Source of the DNA: GCA-003244245 sp050699975 | Lineage (GTDB): Bacteria > Actinomycetota > Actinomycetes > Mycobacteriales > Pseudonocardiaceae | Length of the DNA stretch: 64,000 nt | Assembly: GCA_050699975.1 (NCBI GenBank) | Contig: JBOHGH010000005.1 | Span: 1-64,000 of the forward strand | Direction: 5' to 3' | The notes under the pieces: generated by a model | Told to the model about the DNA's origin: nothing | The model's input: only the letters and a program-made list of their open reading frames with translations | Database searches by the model: none | In this document: one piece after another, positions 51,220 through 60,514 of the stretch | Position numbering within the stretch: position 1 is the first letter of the stretch | How the letters are laid out: each line of letters opens with the position of its first letter | Translations under genes and position numbers: made by a program

Positions 51220-52437
51220 CTACTCGGCGTGAGCGCCTTTGCCGAGCACGACCACACCGCCACCGCTGACCGTGTAGCGCTCCCGGTCCAGCTCGGGGTC
51301 CACGCCGACCTGGGCGCCATCGGGTATCACCACGTTCTTGTCCAGGATCGCCCGACGCACCACGGCCCCCTTCCCGACCCGAACACCGGGTAACAGCACG
51401 CTGCCCTCGACGTGGGCACCGGCCTCGACCACGACGTCGCCGGACAGCACCGAATGGCTCACCAGCGCGGCCGAGACGATCGAGCCCGCTCCCACGATCG
51501 ACTCCTGGGCGCTGCCGCCCTGGACGAACTTCGCGGGCGGCAGGGGGGGCATCGCGGTGCGGATCGGCCACGCCTGGTTGTAGAGGTTGAACACCGGATG
51601 CACCGATACGAGGTCCATGTGCGACTCGTAGTAGGTGTCCAGCGTGCCGACGTCGCGCCAGTAGCCACAGTCCCGATCGGTGGCCCCGGGCACCACGTTG
51701 TCGGCGAAGTCATAGACCGCCGCTTCGCCGGCATCGGCCAGCATCGGGATCACGTCGCCGCCCATGTCGTGGTCGGAGTCGTGGTTGGTGCTGTCAGCGC
51801 GCAGCGCGGACAGCAACATGTCGGTGGTGAACACGTAGTTACCCATCGACGCGAAGGTCACCTCAGGGTCGTCCGGAGTTCCCGGTGGCACCGCCGGCTT
51901 CTCCAGAAACGCGGTGATCCGCCCGGAGGCATCAGCGCCGATACACCCGAAGGCGCTGGCCTGATCGCGCGGCACCCGGATCCCGGCGACGGTCACGCCC
52001 GCGCCGGTGGCGATGTGCTGAGCCACCATCTGCGACGGGTCCATCCGGTACACGTGGTCGGCACCGAAGACGACGATGTATTCGGGCCGCTCGTCGTAGA
52101 CAAGGTTGAGCGACTGGTAGATCGCATCCGCGCTGCCGGTATACCAGCGCGGGCCGAGCCGCTGCTGCGCGGGCACCGGGGTGATGTACTGCCCCAGCAT
52201 CGACGACAGCCGCCACGTTGTGGTGATGTGCCGGTCCAGCGAGTGCGACTTGTACTGGGTAAGTACGCAGATCCGGATGTACCCGGCGTTGACCAGATTG
52301 GACAGCGCAAAGTCGATCAAACGATAGTTGCCCCCGAACGGCACGGCCGGTTTTGCCCGGTCCGCGGTGAGCGGCCACAATCGCTTACCCTCACCGCCGG
52401 CAAGGACGATGCCCAGCACGTGCGGCTGCCCTTTCAC
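51220..52437 (-). CDS. glgC: glucose-1-phosphate adenylyltransferase
   Basis: A 405-residue ADP-glucose pyrophosphorylase. GIVLAGGEGKRLWPLT and RAKPAVPFGGNYRLIDFALS form the nucleotide site, DHVYRMD the metal region, and the C-terminal left-handed beta-helix (SIVGAGSIVSAALVSHSVL, then VRRAILDKNVVIPDG) is allosteric. It makes ADP-glucose for glycogen, capsular glucan and maltose-1-phosphate synthesis. It is divergent from the GlgA/GlgM gene, as in Rv1212c-Rv1213. GTG start. Confidence 0.96.
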   Translation of the reverse strand: MKGQPHVLGIVLAGGEGKRLWPLTADRAKPAVPFGGNYRLIDFALSNLVNAGYIRICVLTQYKSHSLDRHITTTWRLSSMLGQYITPVPAQQRLGPRWYTGSADAIYQSLNLVYDERPEYIVVFGADHVYRMDPSQMVAQHIATGAGVTVAGIRVPRDQASAFGCIGADASGRITAFLEKPAVPPGTPDDPEVTFASMGNYVFTTDMLLSALRADSTNHDSDHDMGGDVIPMLADAGEAAVYDFADNVVPGATDRDCGYWRDVGTLDTYYESHMDLVSVHPVFNLYNQAWPIRTAMPPLPPAKFVQGGSAQESIVGAGSIVSAALVSHSVLSGDVVVEAGAHVEGSVLLPGVRVGKGAVVRRAILDKNVVIPDGAQVGVDPELDRERYTVSGGGVVVLGKGAHAE

Positions 52438-52579
52438 GATATGTCACCCTAGCCCCGGTTCGGCGGACGAGCCACGTGACACTCGCCAGCGGTTATGGCT
52501 GTTCATGCGTGTGTCATTTCTGGGTACACCGCCGGGGTTGATCGCCGGGTTCATCGCCGGGACGCTAGCGTGACGCGGC

Positions 52580-53749
52580 GTGCGTATCGGAGTCCTGACC
52601 CGGGAGTACCCACCCGAGGTGTACGGCGGCGCAGGGGTGCACGTCAGTCACCTGGTGTCCGAGTTGCGGCAGCGGTGTCAGATCCAGGTGCACTGCTTCG
52701 GCGCCCCCCGTCCGGAGGCGCCCCATCTGGAGGTGTACAGCCACGCTGTTGCGCCGGGGCTCGCTGCTGCCAACCTTGCCCTGCAGACCCTGTCAGTGGA
52801 CCTGGCCATGGCCGACGCGCTGGGTGACGTGGACCTGGTGCACTCGCACACCTGGTACACGAATATGGCGGGTCACCTGGCCCGGACCCTGCACGGCGTG
52901 CCGCACGTGGTCACCGCGCACTCGCTGGAGCCCCGCAGGCCGTGGAAGGCCGAGCAGCTCGGCGGTGGATACCGAGTGTCGTCCTGGGTGGAACGCACCG
53001 CCTATGAGCACGCCGACGCGGTCATCGCGGTGAGCGACGGCATGCGCGCCGACTTGTTGGACTGCTACCCGGCCGTGCACCCCGAGCGGGTGCACGTGGT
53101 GCGCAACGGCATCGACACCAGCACCTACCGCCCGGTCGAGGAGACCGATGTGGTTCGCCGGCTCGGGGCCGACCCGGCGCGGCCGATCGTCGCGTTCCTA
53201 GGGCGGATCACCAGGCAGAAGGGAGTCGGGCACCTGCTTGCGGCGGCGCACCACATCGATCCGGCTGCTCAGCTGCTGCTGTGCGCGGGCGCGCCGGACA
53301 CCGCGGAGATCGAGGCCGAAGCCCGCACTGCCGTCGCGACGCTGTCCGCAGCGCGCCCTGGGGTGATCTGGGTGCCGGACATGCTGGCCATCGCCGACGT
53401 CCGGCAGGTGCTTTCCGCGGCCACCGTGTTCGCCTGCCCTTCGGTCTACGAGCCGCTGGGCATCGTCAATCTCGAAGCGATGGCGTGTGGTACGGCGGTG
53501 GTCGCCTCCGCTGTCGGCGGAATCCCGGAGGTTGTCGACGACGGCGTGACCGGTCTGCTGGTGCCTTATGACGAACAGGACCCCGAAAGATTTCAGCGGA
53601 GCTTCGCGCACCGCGTCAACGAGCTACTGGCCGATCCGGACCGGGTCACGGCAATGGGCCAGGCAGGGCGCAAGCGAGCCATCACAGAGTTCTCCTGGTC
53701 CACAGTCGCCGAACGCACTGTCGATCTCTACCGCAAGCTCCTCTCCTGA
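52580..53749 (+). CDS. glgA: GT4 glycogen synthase / maltose-1-phosphate synthase
   Basis: A 389-residue GT4 enzyme of the actinobacterial type: VLTREYPPEVYGGAGVHVSH, VVTAHSLEPRRPWKAEQLGG, VVRNGIDTSTYRP, IVAFLGRITRQKGVGHLL and FACPSVYEPLGIVNLEAMAC with the catalytic Glu pair. The M. tuberculosis ortholog Rv1212c was renamed GlgM because it makes alpha-maltose-1-phosphate from ADP-glucose. GTG start. The intergenic region with glgC is about 140 bases. Confidence 0.93.
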   Translation: MRIGVLTREYPPEVYGGAGVHVSHLVSELRQRCQIQVHCFGAPRPEAPHLEVYSHAVAPGLAAANLALQTLSVDLAMADALGDVDLVHSHTWYTNMAGHLARTLHGVPHVVTAHSLEPRRPWKAEQLGGGYRVSSWVERTAYEHADAVIAVSDGMRADLLDCYPAVHPERVHVVRNGIDTSTYRPVEETDVVRRLGADPARPIVAFLGRITRQKGVGHLLAAAHHIDPAAQLLLCAGAPDTAEIEAEARTAVATLSAARPGVIWVPDMLAIADVRQVLSAATVFACPSVYEPLGIVNLEAMACGTAVVASAVGGIPEVVDDGVTGLLVPYDEQDPERFQRSFAHRVNELLADPDRVTAMGQAGRKRAITEFSWSTVAERTVDLYRKLLS

Positions 53750-53767
53750 CCCGACCCCCCTTGCCGC

Positions 53768-53825
53768 GTTCTGGATGCAGACTGCTGTAAATAGTGCCCT
53801 GGTTGATGCATTCTGCATCCAGAAC
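53768..53825. repeat. stem-loop repeat, copy B
   Basis: GTTCTGGATGCAGA (53768-53781) pairs perfectly with TCTGCATCCAGAAC (53812-53825); after one mismatch TGC/GCA adds three more pairs around a loop. It lies exactly between the convergent stops of glgA and the SQD1-like gene, where a two-way terminator is expected. The arm sequence is shared with copy A at 4.76-4.82 kb. Confidence 0.8.
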
Positions 53826-53830
53826 GTGGG

Positions 53831-54979
53831 TTAGTGGGGGGAGCGCCAGTTGATGGTGGGGCGTAGGGTTGATGGGTCGGCTCGGGTTATGTGTTGCTCG
53901 ACGATGCTGAAAAGGGAATCGATCAGCGTGTCGGAGAGCAGGTGCGGCGCCAAGCCCAAATCCACCAGGCCGGTGTGAATCACGTTGTAGTAGTGCTCAT
54001 CGAGCTCTACCCGGGGATTGTCCAGGTACTCGATCTCCACATTCCCCGGGAAGCTGGCCGAGACGGTCTTCGCGATATCAGCGACCGACATCGCCTCGGT
54101 GATCTGGTTGAAGACCCGGAATTCGCCGGCGTCGGCCGGGTTCTCGCAGGCCAGCCGGATGCACTCGACAGTATCCCGGATGTCGATGATGCCCCTGGTC
54201 TGCCCACCCGTCCCGTAGACGGTCAGCGGGTGCCCGAGCACCGCCTGAATCACGAACCGGTTGAGCACGGTGCCGAAGACGGCGTCGTAGTCCAACCGGG
54301 TGGCCAGCCGGGGGTCCCGCACGGTCTGATCGGTCTGCTGGCCATAGACCACGCCCTGGTTGAGGTCGGTTGCCCGCAGCCCCCAGATCCGGCAGCCGAA
54401 CTCGATGTTGTGACTGTCATGCACCTTCGAGAGGTGATAGAAGGAACCCGGCTTCTTGGGAAAGAGCATCCGGTCGGTTCGGCCGTTGTGCTCGACGGTG
54501 AGCCAGCCCTCCTCGATGTCGATGTTCGGGGTGCCGTACTCGCCCATCGTGCCGAGCTTGACCAGATGGATATCGCGATCCACCTCGGCGATCGCGAACA
54601 TCACGTTCAGGGTGCCGATGACGTTGTTCGACTGGGTGTACACCGCGTGCTTGCGATCAATCATCGAGTACGGGGCCGAGCGCTGCTCGGCGTAGTGCAC
54701 GATCGCGCCGGGTCGAAAACTGCGTACCGCGTCGAGGATGAACCCGGCGTCGCACAAGTCACCGACAAAGAGTTCAAGTTGCTGTCCGGAAACGTCACGC
54801 CACGCCTGTATCCGGTGCCGCAACGGCTCGATGGGCACCAGACTCTTCAGGCCCAACTCATCGTCGTAGGCGCGCCGAGCGAAATTGTCCAGGACGGCGA
54901 CATGGTGGCCCCGATCCGACAGATGCAAGGCGGTCGGCCAACCCAGGTAACCGTCACCACCAAGAATGAGGATCCGCAC
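53831..54979 (-). CDS. UDP-sulfoquinovose synthase-like (SQD1 family) SDR enzyme
   Basis: A 382-residue extended SDR. VRILILGGDGYLGWPTALHL is the NAD loop, and the SQD1 features GGDGYLGW, HYAEQRSAPYSM and FYHLSKVHDSHNIEF (catalytic YxxxK) are present, with GVVYGQQTDQT and TRGIIDIRDTVECI. SQD1 converts UDP-glucose and sulfite to UDP-sulfoquinovose; archaeal AglB-pathway relatives do the same. GTG start after GGAGGG. Neighbours are surface-glycan genes, so a sulfonated sugar in an envelope glycan or lipid is suggested. No sulfolipid synthase is visible. Confidence 0.85.
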   Translation of the reverse strand: MRILILGGDGYLGWPTALHLSDRGHHVAVLDNFARRAYDDELGLKSLVPIEPLRHRIQAWRDVSGQQLELFVGDLCDAGFILDAVRSFRPGAIVHYAEQRSAPYSMIDRKHAVYTQSNNVIGTLNVMFAIAEVDRDIHLVKLGTMGEYGTPNIDIEEGWLTVEHNGRTDRMLFPKKPGSFYHLSKVHDSHNIEFGCRIWGLRATDLNQGVVYGQQTDQTVRDPRLATRLDYDAVFGTVLNRFVIQAVLGHPLTVYGTGGQTRGIIDIRDTVECIRLACENPADAGEFRVFNQITEAMSVADIAKTVSASFPGNVEIEYLDNPRVELDEHYYNVIHTGLVDLGLAPHLLSDTLIDSLFSIVEQHITRADPSTLRPTINWRSPH

Positions 54980-55102
54980 CGTGTTGCCCTCCAGCCGTGA
55001 ACCAGCCATCAGTGGATGCATTGCCTATCAGATGACCCCGGCCAGCGCCAACAGCGCCCGCCACCCGGGAACGGTGGCGACACCGTCTGCCAGGATGGCG
55101 GG

Positions 55103-55615
55103 GTGCTCCGACGGCTCGCCAGCTCCCGACTAGCGAGGCTGTTCACCCGGTTCGCCGCGGGCACGGCAGTGTCCACGGTCTGCAGCCAGCTGGCGTTCGT
55201 CCTGATGTTCGGGTTTATCGCAGCCTCGGCCACGGTCTCCGGAGCGGTGGCTTTCGTCGCCGGCGCGGTGCCGAACTTCCTCATCCACCGGTACTGGACG
55301 TGGCGTCGCTCCGGCCCAGTGGGGATACGGGGTGAACTGATGCCCTACCTGGTGGTGATCATATTCAGCGGTCTGGTGGCGATCGGTATCACCGCCGGCG
55401 TGGACCGGCTGATCGGCGAGACCATCAACGACCGCGCACTGCGCACCGTTGTTGTCGCGGTGGCCTTCAACGCTAGCTACTTGCCGCTTTTCATACTCAA
55501 GTTCGCGCTGCTGGACCGGCTGGTATTCGGCACTGACGAAGCCAAGCGCCGCCGTGCCCAACGCCGTCGTGACCAGCGTTCCCGCGACCAGGTGCCCACC
55601 ATCACCCGGGCATAG
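55103..55615 (+). CDS. GtrA-family membrane protein
   Basis: A 170-residue protein with four TM segments (FTRFAAGTAVSTVCSQLAFV, ASATVSGAVAFVAGAVPNFL, MPYLVVIIFSGLVAIGITAG, VVAVAFNASYLPLFILKFAL). NFLIHRYWTW is the family hallmark. GtrA-like proteins help move lipid-linked sugars across the membrane. The basic tail (KRRRAQRRRDQRSRDQ) overlaps the opposing glycosyltransferase gene by 139 bases. GTG start. Confidence 0.88.
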   Translation: MLRRLASSRLARLFTRFAAGTAVSTVCSQLAFVLMFGFIAASATVSGAVAFVAGAVPNFLIHRYWTWRRSGPVGIRGELMPYLVVIIFSGLVAIGITAGVDRLIGETINDRALRTVVVAVAFNASYLPLFILKFALLDRLVFGTDEAKRRRAQRRRDQRSRDQVPTITRA

Positions 55616-57822
55616 CGCATCCCGTACACGAGGTTGTTGCCCTTTTTGGTCTGGCCCGCGGTGCGGGCCCGCATCGTCATGGGCTGCTCCAGCACCCGGT
55701 AGCCGAACGAGATCACCCCGAGCAGCAGTTCGGAGGCCTGGTACTGGGCCTGCGTCAGCGTGACGGCGTCGGTGACCTCGGCCTTCATCGCGCGAAAACC
55801 GAACGAGGTGTCCGTCAGCCGCTGCCGGGTCAGTGCACTGGCCAGCCCCGCGAACAACCGCACTCCGACGTGGCGCACCGGGTCGGAGGTCTCCTGACGA
55901 CCCAGCACTCGCGAGCCGGTGACGAAGTCGGCCTCATCGTCGATCAACGGCTGCAGCAGCAGCGGCAACTCGTCCATGTCGTACTGGCCGTCGGCGTCGG
56001 TGGTGACGATGTAGCGGGCGCCACCGTGGCGAGCCAGCCCGTAACCGAGCCGCAGCGCTGCGCCCTGACCCCGGTTGGTCGGCGCCTCGCAGACCCGGGC
56101 ACCGTGCCGGCGAGCCACCACTGCGGTGCCGTCGGTGCACCCGTCGACGATCACGAGGGTGTCCACCGGCAGACCGCAGCTCGTCGAGGGAACCGCGTCG
56201 AGCACTGCGCCGATGCCGTCGGCCTCGTCATAGGCCGCGATGACCACCACAACCGGGGCACACCGCAGCTCTCCCGCCGACCGGGTGAACTCGGCGAGCA
56301 TGGCGGTGTCCACCGGATCGGGATAGGGCTGCATCGGGGGGCTCAGCTTCAGCCGTGGGCCTGGCCTGCGCAGCGGTCCGGTGAAGGCGGTGATCCCCAG
56401 CGCCCCGGCCATCGGCAGCAGCACCAGCCCGGGCAACTGGTAGCGCCAGGAGAACTCGAAGGCCGCTGCGGTCATCAGCACGGTGACCCCGAGCCCGGCC
56501 ACCAGCAGGCTGGCGGCGCGGATCCCCGATCGGCGGGCGTTGCCGACCCCGAGACCGCCGAGCAGTCCTGCGACCAGCGCCAGGCCGAGCAGCGGGCCCG
56601 GCGTGTACCCGACGGTGAGCTGGTAACCCCGCAGCACGGTGGCAAGTTCGGAGTTGACACTGATCGGGACGTCACCGAACTGGCGCACCATCGCGGCGAC
56701 CTGCTGCGATTCCCACCAGTACGGGTAGGAGGTCTGGAAGTGCCACCGGTCCACTGGTACGTCCTGCGCGGCATCGAGGCGGATCGGGCGCCAACCCTTC
56801 AGGAAGTCCTTGCCCACCGCCACGGTGAGGTCGAGTGGCTGGTTGGCGAACACCGTGCGGGCGAAGGAGGCCTGGATCGCGCCCATCGACTCGCCGGGCG
56901 GCAGCGTGACCGTCCTGACCGGGGACGCGTCGTGATGGGCGTAGTAGTCGACGCCGAAGCGCTGGGCACGCGGCTGCACCGGGCAGATAGCGCGCTCCCA
57001 CGTCCCGGCCGGGAGCCGCTCGCAGTCGGCGATGACCGCGGCGCGGCCGTAGAGCACGCTGTCGCCGGCACCACTGAGGCCCCAGCCACCGGTGGAAACC
57101 CGGTAGTAGCCGGCGTAGCCGACGAGGAGCACTGCGAAGGCTGCGACCATCGCCGCCGCCCGCAGCCCGATCCGCCGCCAGCCAGTCCGACTGGCCCACA
57201 GCGATCCAGCGACGACCAGGTAGCCCAGTGCCGGGACCAGCATGGTGATCCCGACCAGTCGCACGATGACCGCGAAACCGATCAGGGCTCCGGCGCCGGC
57301 GGCATGCCACGGACTGGGTAGCCCGCGCCAGGTCAACACCCAGATGATCGCCACCAGCAGCGCCTGGAACCAGACGTCGGACATGATGTTGTGCTCGATC
57401 TGCAGCTGGTAGGCGTCGAGCAGCATCGGCGCGGTCGCCAGCGCAGCCAGCCAACGGCGGGCACCGTGGCGCAGCAGCAGCAGATAGATCGCCACGGCGA
57501 CGCCTAGCCCGAGCAGGTGCTGCACGACTGTCACCCCGCGCAGGCCGCCCCAGGGCAGCACGACGTTGAGGATCAGGTTGTAGCCGATCGGGCGCAACCC
57601 GTCGGGACGCAGGCTGTGGATGTTGTCCAGGTAGCTGAACGAGTCGATGTAGAGGATCGCGGGCTGGTAGGCCAGCACGGTGAGCACCCGCAAGCCGGCA
57701 CCCACCGCGAGCAGCCCCAGCAGCATCCAGTGCAGACGCAACCAGTGCGGCCAGCGGGAGGCCATTGTTAGTGCGCCGGAATTCGGGACGCCGGGCTCGG
57801 GTCGTGCCAGCAGGTCCGTCAA
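55477..57822 (-). CDS. membrane glycosyltransferase fused to a GT2 domain
   Basis: A 781-residue fusion. Residues about 30-480 are a polytopic GT-C-like unit with roughly ten TM helices (MLLGLLAVGAGLRVLTVLAY, then the acidic loop YIDSFSYLDNIHSL). About residues 515-740 are a GT2 domain: PVVVVIAAYDEADGIGAVL, DTLVIVDGCTDGTAVVARRH and TTDADGQYDMDELPLLLQPL (DxD), ending GYRVLEQPMTMRARTAG. It would both make or receive a lipid-linked sugar and transfer it. TTG start overlaps the epimerase stop (TTGA); an internal ATG is an alternative. The Arg/Ser tail overlaps GtrA. Confidence 0.8.
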   Translation of the reverse strand: MTDLLARPEPGVPNSGALTMASRWPHWLRLHWMLLGLLAVGAGLRVLTVLAYQPAILYIDSFSYLDNIHSLRPDGLRPIGYNLILNVVLPWGGLRGVTVVQHLLGLGVAVAIYLLLLRHGARRWLAALATAPMLLDAYQLQIEHNIMSDVWFQALLVAIIWVLTWRGLPSPWHAAGAGALIGFAVIVRLVGITMLVPALGYLVVAGSLWASRTGWRRIGLRAAAMVAAFAVLLVGYAGYYRVSTGGWGLSGAGDSVLYGRAAVIADCERLPAGTWERAICPVQPRAQRFGVDYYAHHDASPVRTVTLPPGESMGAIQASFARTVFANQPLDLTVAVGKDFLKGWRPIRLDAAQDVPVDRWHFQTSYPYWWESQQVAAMVRQFGDVPISVNSELATVLRGYQLTVGYTPGPLLGLALVAGLLGGLGVGNARRSGIRAASLLVAGLGVTVLMTAAAFEFSWRYQLPGLVLLPMAGALGITAFTGPLRRPGPRLKLSPPMQPYPDPVDTAMLAEFTRSAGELRCAPVVVVIAAYDEADGIGAVLDAVPSTSCGLPVDTLVIVDGCTDGTAVVARRHGARVCEAPTNRGQGAALRLGYGLARHGGARYIVTTDADGQYDMDELPLLLQPLIDDEADFVTGSRVLGRQETSDPVRHVGVRLFAGLASALTRQRLTDTSFGFRAMKAEVTDAVTLTQAQYQASELLLGVISFGYRVLEQPMTMRARTAGQTKKGNNLVYGMRYARVMVGTWSRERWSRRRWARRRLASSVPNTSRSSSANLSMKSGK

Positions 57823-58796
57823 CGGTCCGGACCGCCTGCGGCAGTTACTGTGCCGGCTACCACGCCAGCGACCGTGCCGGCGCCCGCGAAGTCCTTCCAC
57901 ACCGTGGCCAGCCCGTCGGCCAGCGACACCGACGGCCGGTAACCCAGCTGCTCGCGGGCTCGGCTGATGTCGACAATCACCGCGGGCATCTCGCCCGGCT
58001 TGGCGGCAATGTGCTCTGCGTCCAGCGCGCTGCCAGTGACCGTGCGCGCCGCCTCGAGGAGTTCCAGCACGGTCACCGAATGACCGGAGCCGATGATCGC
58101 AGTACCGGTGAAGCGCCGGTCCCAGGCCGCCAGCACGGCCTGGGACGCGTCATCGACGTGCACGAAGTCGCGCCGCTGCAGCCCGTCGCCGTAGATCTGG
58201 ATGCCCTGGCCGTTCAGCGCGGCGCGCATCAATCGCGCCACGAAGCTGTCCTTGTGCCCCATCCCAGGGCCGTAGATGTTGGTGAATCGCAGGGCGCAGG
58301 TGTCCATGCCGTAGGCACCCGCGTAGCCGCACAGCAGCATCTCGGCGGCCGCCTTGGTGGCGCCGTAGGGAGTCAGCGGGCGCAGCGGCGCCGCCTCGCT
58401 CACCGTGGTGTGGCCGGCGTCACCGATCACCGCGTTGGTGGAGGCCAGGATGAACCGCCCGATCCCGGCCTGCCGGCAGCATTCGAGCAGGTCCTGGGTC
58501 ACCGCCACGTTCGCCTGATAGGTGGCCGCCGGATGGTTCACCGAGCGCAGCACCGACGTCAGGGCGGCCAGGTGCACCACGCCGGTCACGTCTCTGCCGT
58601 CCAACGCGTCGGCGATCACCCCTGGATCGGTGAGATCACCGACGACGCTGCGGACCGCCGGGTCGGGATGCGCCCTGCGGTCGACCACGGTGACCGGGTT
58701 GCCCCGGCTGGCGAACGCAGCGACGGCGACGCGACCGACGAATCCTGCTCCCCCGGTGATCACGACCCGACCATGGAGAACTGGTGGCGTTATCAT
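57819..58796 (-). CDS. NAD-dependent epimerase/dehydratase (GalE-like)
   Basis: A 325-residue extended SDR: VVITGGAGFVGRVAVAAFAS (NAD loop), VVHLAALTSVLRSV, FILASTNAVIGDAG and YGATKAAAEMLL (YxxxK), CALRFTNIYGPGMGHKDSFV. It probably interconverts or dehydrates a nucleotide sugar for the surface-glycan cluster. It overlaps the downstream GT fusion gene by four bases. Confidence 0.88.
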   Translation of the reverse strand: MITPPVLHGRVVITGGAGFVGRVAVAAFASRGNPVTVVDRRAHPDPAVRSVVGDLTDPGVIADALDGRDVTGVVHLAALTSVLRSVNHPAATYQANVAVTQDLLECCRQAGIGRFILASTNAVIGDAGHTTVSEAAPLRPLTPYGATKAAAEMLLCGYAGAYGMDTCALRFTNIYGPGMGHKDSFVARLMRAALNGQGIQIYGDGLQRRDFVHVDDASQAVLAAWDRRFTGTAIIGSGHSVTVLELLEAARTVTGSALDAEHIAAKPGEMPAVIVDISRAREQLGYRPSVSLADGLATVWKDFAGAGTVAGVVAGTVTAAGGPDR

Positions 58797-58807
58797 CGGC
58801 GCGGAGC

Positions 58808-60421
58808 CTAGCCGTTGAACGAGCAGGCCAATTCGATCAGGGTGCGGGTGGCGAACCCGGTGCCGCCCGCGTTGACCTCGTCATAGTCCTGCTCGGCGCG
58901 GGCCGGACCGGCGATGTCGAGGTGCGCCCAGGGCAGCCCAGCGGTGAACTCCCGCAGGAACAGGGCCGCGGTGATGCCACCGGGTCCGGGCGGACACTGC
59001 CGGAGGTCCGCGATGTCGGAGCGGACCCCGTCGACATGGTCGGCGACCAGCGGCATCGGCCACCAGTCTTCACCGGCCGTCTCGCCCGCCGTCCGGATGC
59101 GCTCAGCGAGCTCGGGACCGGTGGCGAACAACCCACCGGTGCGCAGACCCAGGGACACCTTCATCGCCCCAGTCAGCGTCGCGACGTCGACCAGCGTGCT
59201 GGGCGCCAGTGTGCGCACCGCATGGGCCAGCGCATCGGCCAACACCAGCCTGCCCTCCGCGTCGGTATTGGACACCTCGGTGGTGGTGCCACCCACCTGC
59301 TGCACCACGTCTCCTGGGCGCAACGCCGACCCGGAAACGTGGTTCTCCGCGCAGGGCACCAGCCCGGTGACCCGCAGCGGCAGCTGCAGCTGGCCGATGG
59401 CCAGCAGCGCGGCGATCACCGCGGCACCTCCGGACATGTCGGTGCGCATCAGGTGCATGTTGTCGGCCGGCTTGATCGAGATTCCCCCGGTGTCGAAGGT
59501 GATGCCCTTGCCGACCAGCACCAGGTGCCCTTCGGTGTTCACTTCGAGTGGTCGCCAGGCCAGCTCGAGTAGCCGTGGCGCGCGGGCCGAGCCGCCGCCG
59601 ACCGCGAGTACTCCCCCGAAGCCGTGCTCGGCCAACCACCGGTCGTCACGCACCGTAGCCTGCAGGCCAGGCACCGTGGCGGCCAAGCGAGCGGCGGTCG
59701 CCGCGAGCCATCTCGGGTCCTTGTGCCCGCTCGGGGTGTTGGCGAGGTCCCGGGCCAGCCCGGTGGCGCGGCCGAGCACCTGTGCCCTGGCGACCGCGGT
59801 GGCAAGCGGTTGCGGTGCATGCCCAGGGGGCGCGACCAGCCGCACGGTGGTCGTCCACGGGGGACGGTCGCTGCTGGTCAGTTGGTAACGGTGTGAGCCC
59901 ACCACGCACCCCAGCGCAAGTGCCGCCGCCTGGGGGGCAGTCATGCCGAGCGGTAGGTGCACCTGCACGGTGCGCGATGCCCGCCGCCCAGCCGCGGCGG
60001 CGCCCGCTAAGCGCGTCGACGTAGCCCGGATCAGCGCACCGCCGGCCGCCCGCCAATGCTGCGCGTCGCCCTGCCCAATTCCCAGTAACCACCCGTGATC
60101 GGGTCGCGCCATGGTCAGTGGCACCACGTGCACGGACCCTGCGGTGGCGCGCACTCGGTACCGGACCAGCCACCGCTCGTCCACCCCGAGCGTGTCTGCG
60201 CCGGGACCCAAGACCGGCGGATCGTCCACCGTGGACATCTCAGGTGAGGACGGTCCAGACCGGCACTGCCCATTCGGCGATGAACCGTTCGGCGATGGTC
60301 CGTTTGAGAATGGTCCGTGTGACGGCTGCCCGACCAGGACGACATCAGGCACCCCGGGACTGCGCCGCGCCTGGACCCAGACCTCGACCAGGGCAGTGGG
60401 GACCTTCGGTGTCGCGGGCAC
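58808..60421 (-). CDS. leucyl aminopeptidase (M17)
   Basis: A 537-residue metallo-aminopeptidase. The C-terminal catalytic domain has LVGKGITFDTGGISIKP (metal Lys and Asp), MRTDMSGGAAVIAAL and NTDAEGRLVLADALAHA, the M17 signature. The N-terminal domain carries a low-complexity insert (SNGPSPNGSSPNG) not usual for the family. It removes N-terminal residues from peptides in the cytosol and forms hexamers. GTG start. The 3' end lies 11 bases before the epimerase start. Confidence 0.92.
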   Translation of the reverse strand: MPATPKVPTALVEVWVQARRSPGVPDVVLVGQPSHGPFSNGPSPNGSSPNGQCRSGPSSPEMSTVDDPPVLGPGADTLGVDERWLVRYRVRATAGSVHVVPLTMARPDHGWLLGIGQGDAQHWRAAGGALIRATSTRLAGAAAAGRRASRTVQVHLPLGMTAPQAAALALGCVVGSHRYQLTSSDRPPWTTTVRLVAPPGHAPQPLATAVARAQVLGRATGLARDLANTPSGHKDPRWLAATAARLAATVPGLQATVRDDRWLAEHGFGGVLAVGGGSARAPRLLELAWRPLEVNTEGHLVLVGKGITFDTGGISIKPADNMHLMRTDMSGGAAVIAALLAIGQLQLPLRVTGLVPCAENHVSGSALRPGDVVQQVGGTTTEVSNTDAEGRLVLADALAHAVRTLAPSTLVDVATLTGAMKVSLGLRTGGLFATGPELAERIRTAGETAGEDWWPMPLVADHVDGVRSDIADLRQCPPGPGGITAALFLREFTAGLPWAHLDIAGPARAEQDYDEVNAGGTGFATRTLIELACSFNG

Positions 60422-60514
60422 TGATGTCCTCCCGGTCAGCGCGTGACGAGGCGCCGGTGCGCCTTCCAGGCGCCGGCCGAGGCCACGTGACGATCGACGG
60501 TGGGGTGCAGACCG

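Noticed and set aside
55870..57321. 483-codon plus-strand frame
   Set aside because: Antisense to the glycosyltransferase fusion; His/Arg/Gln-rich shadow translation.
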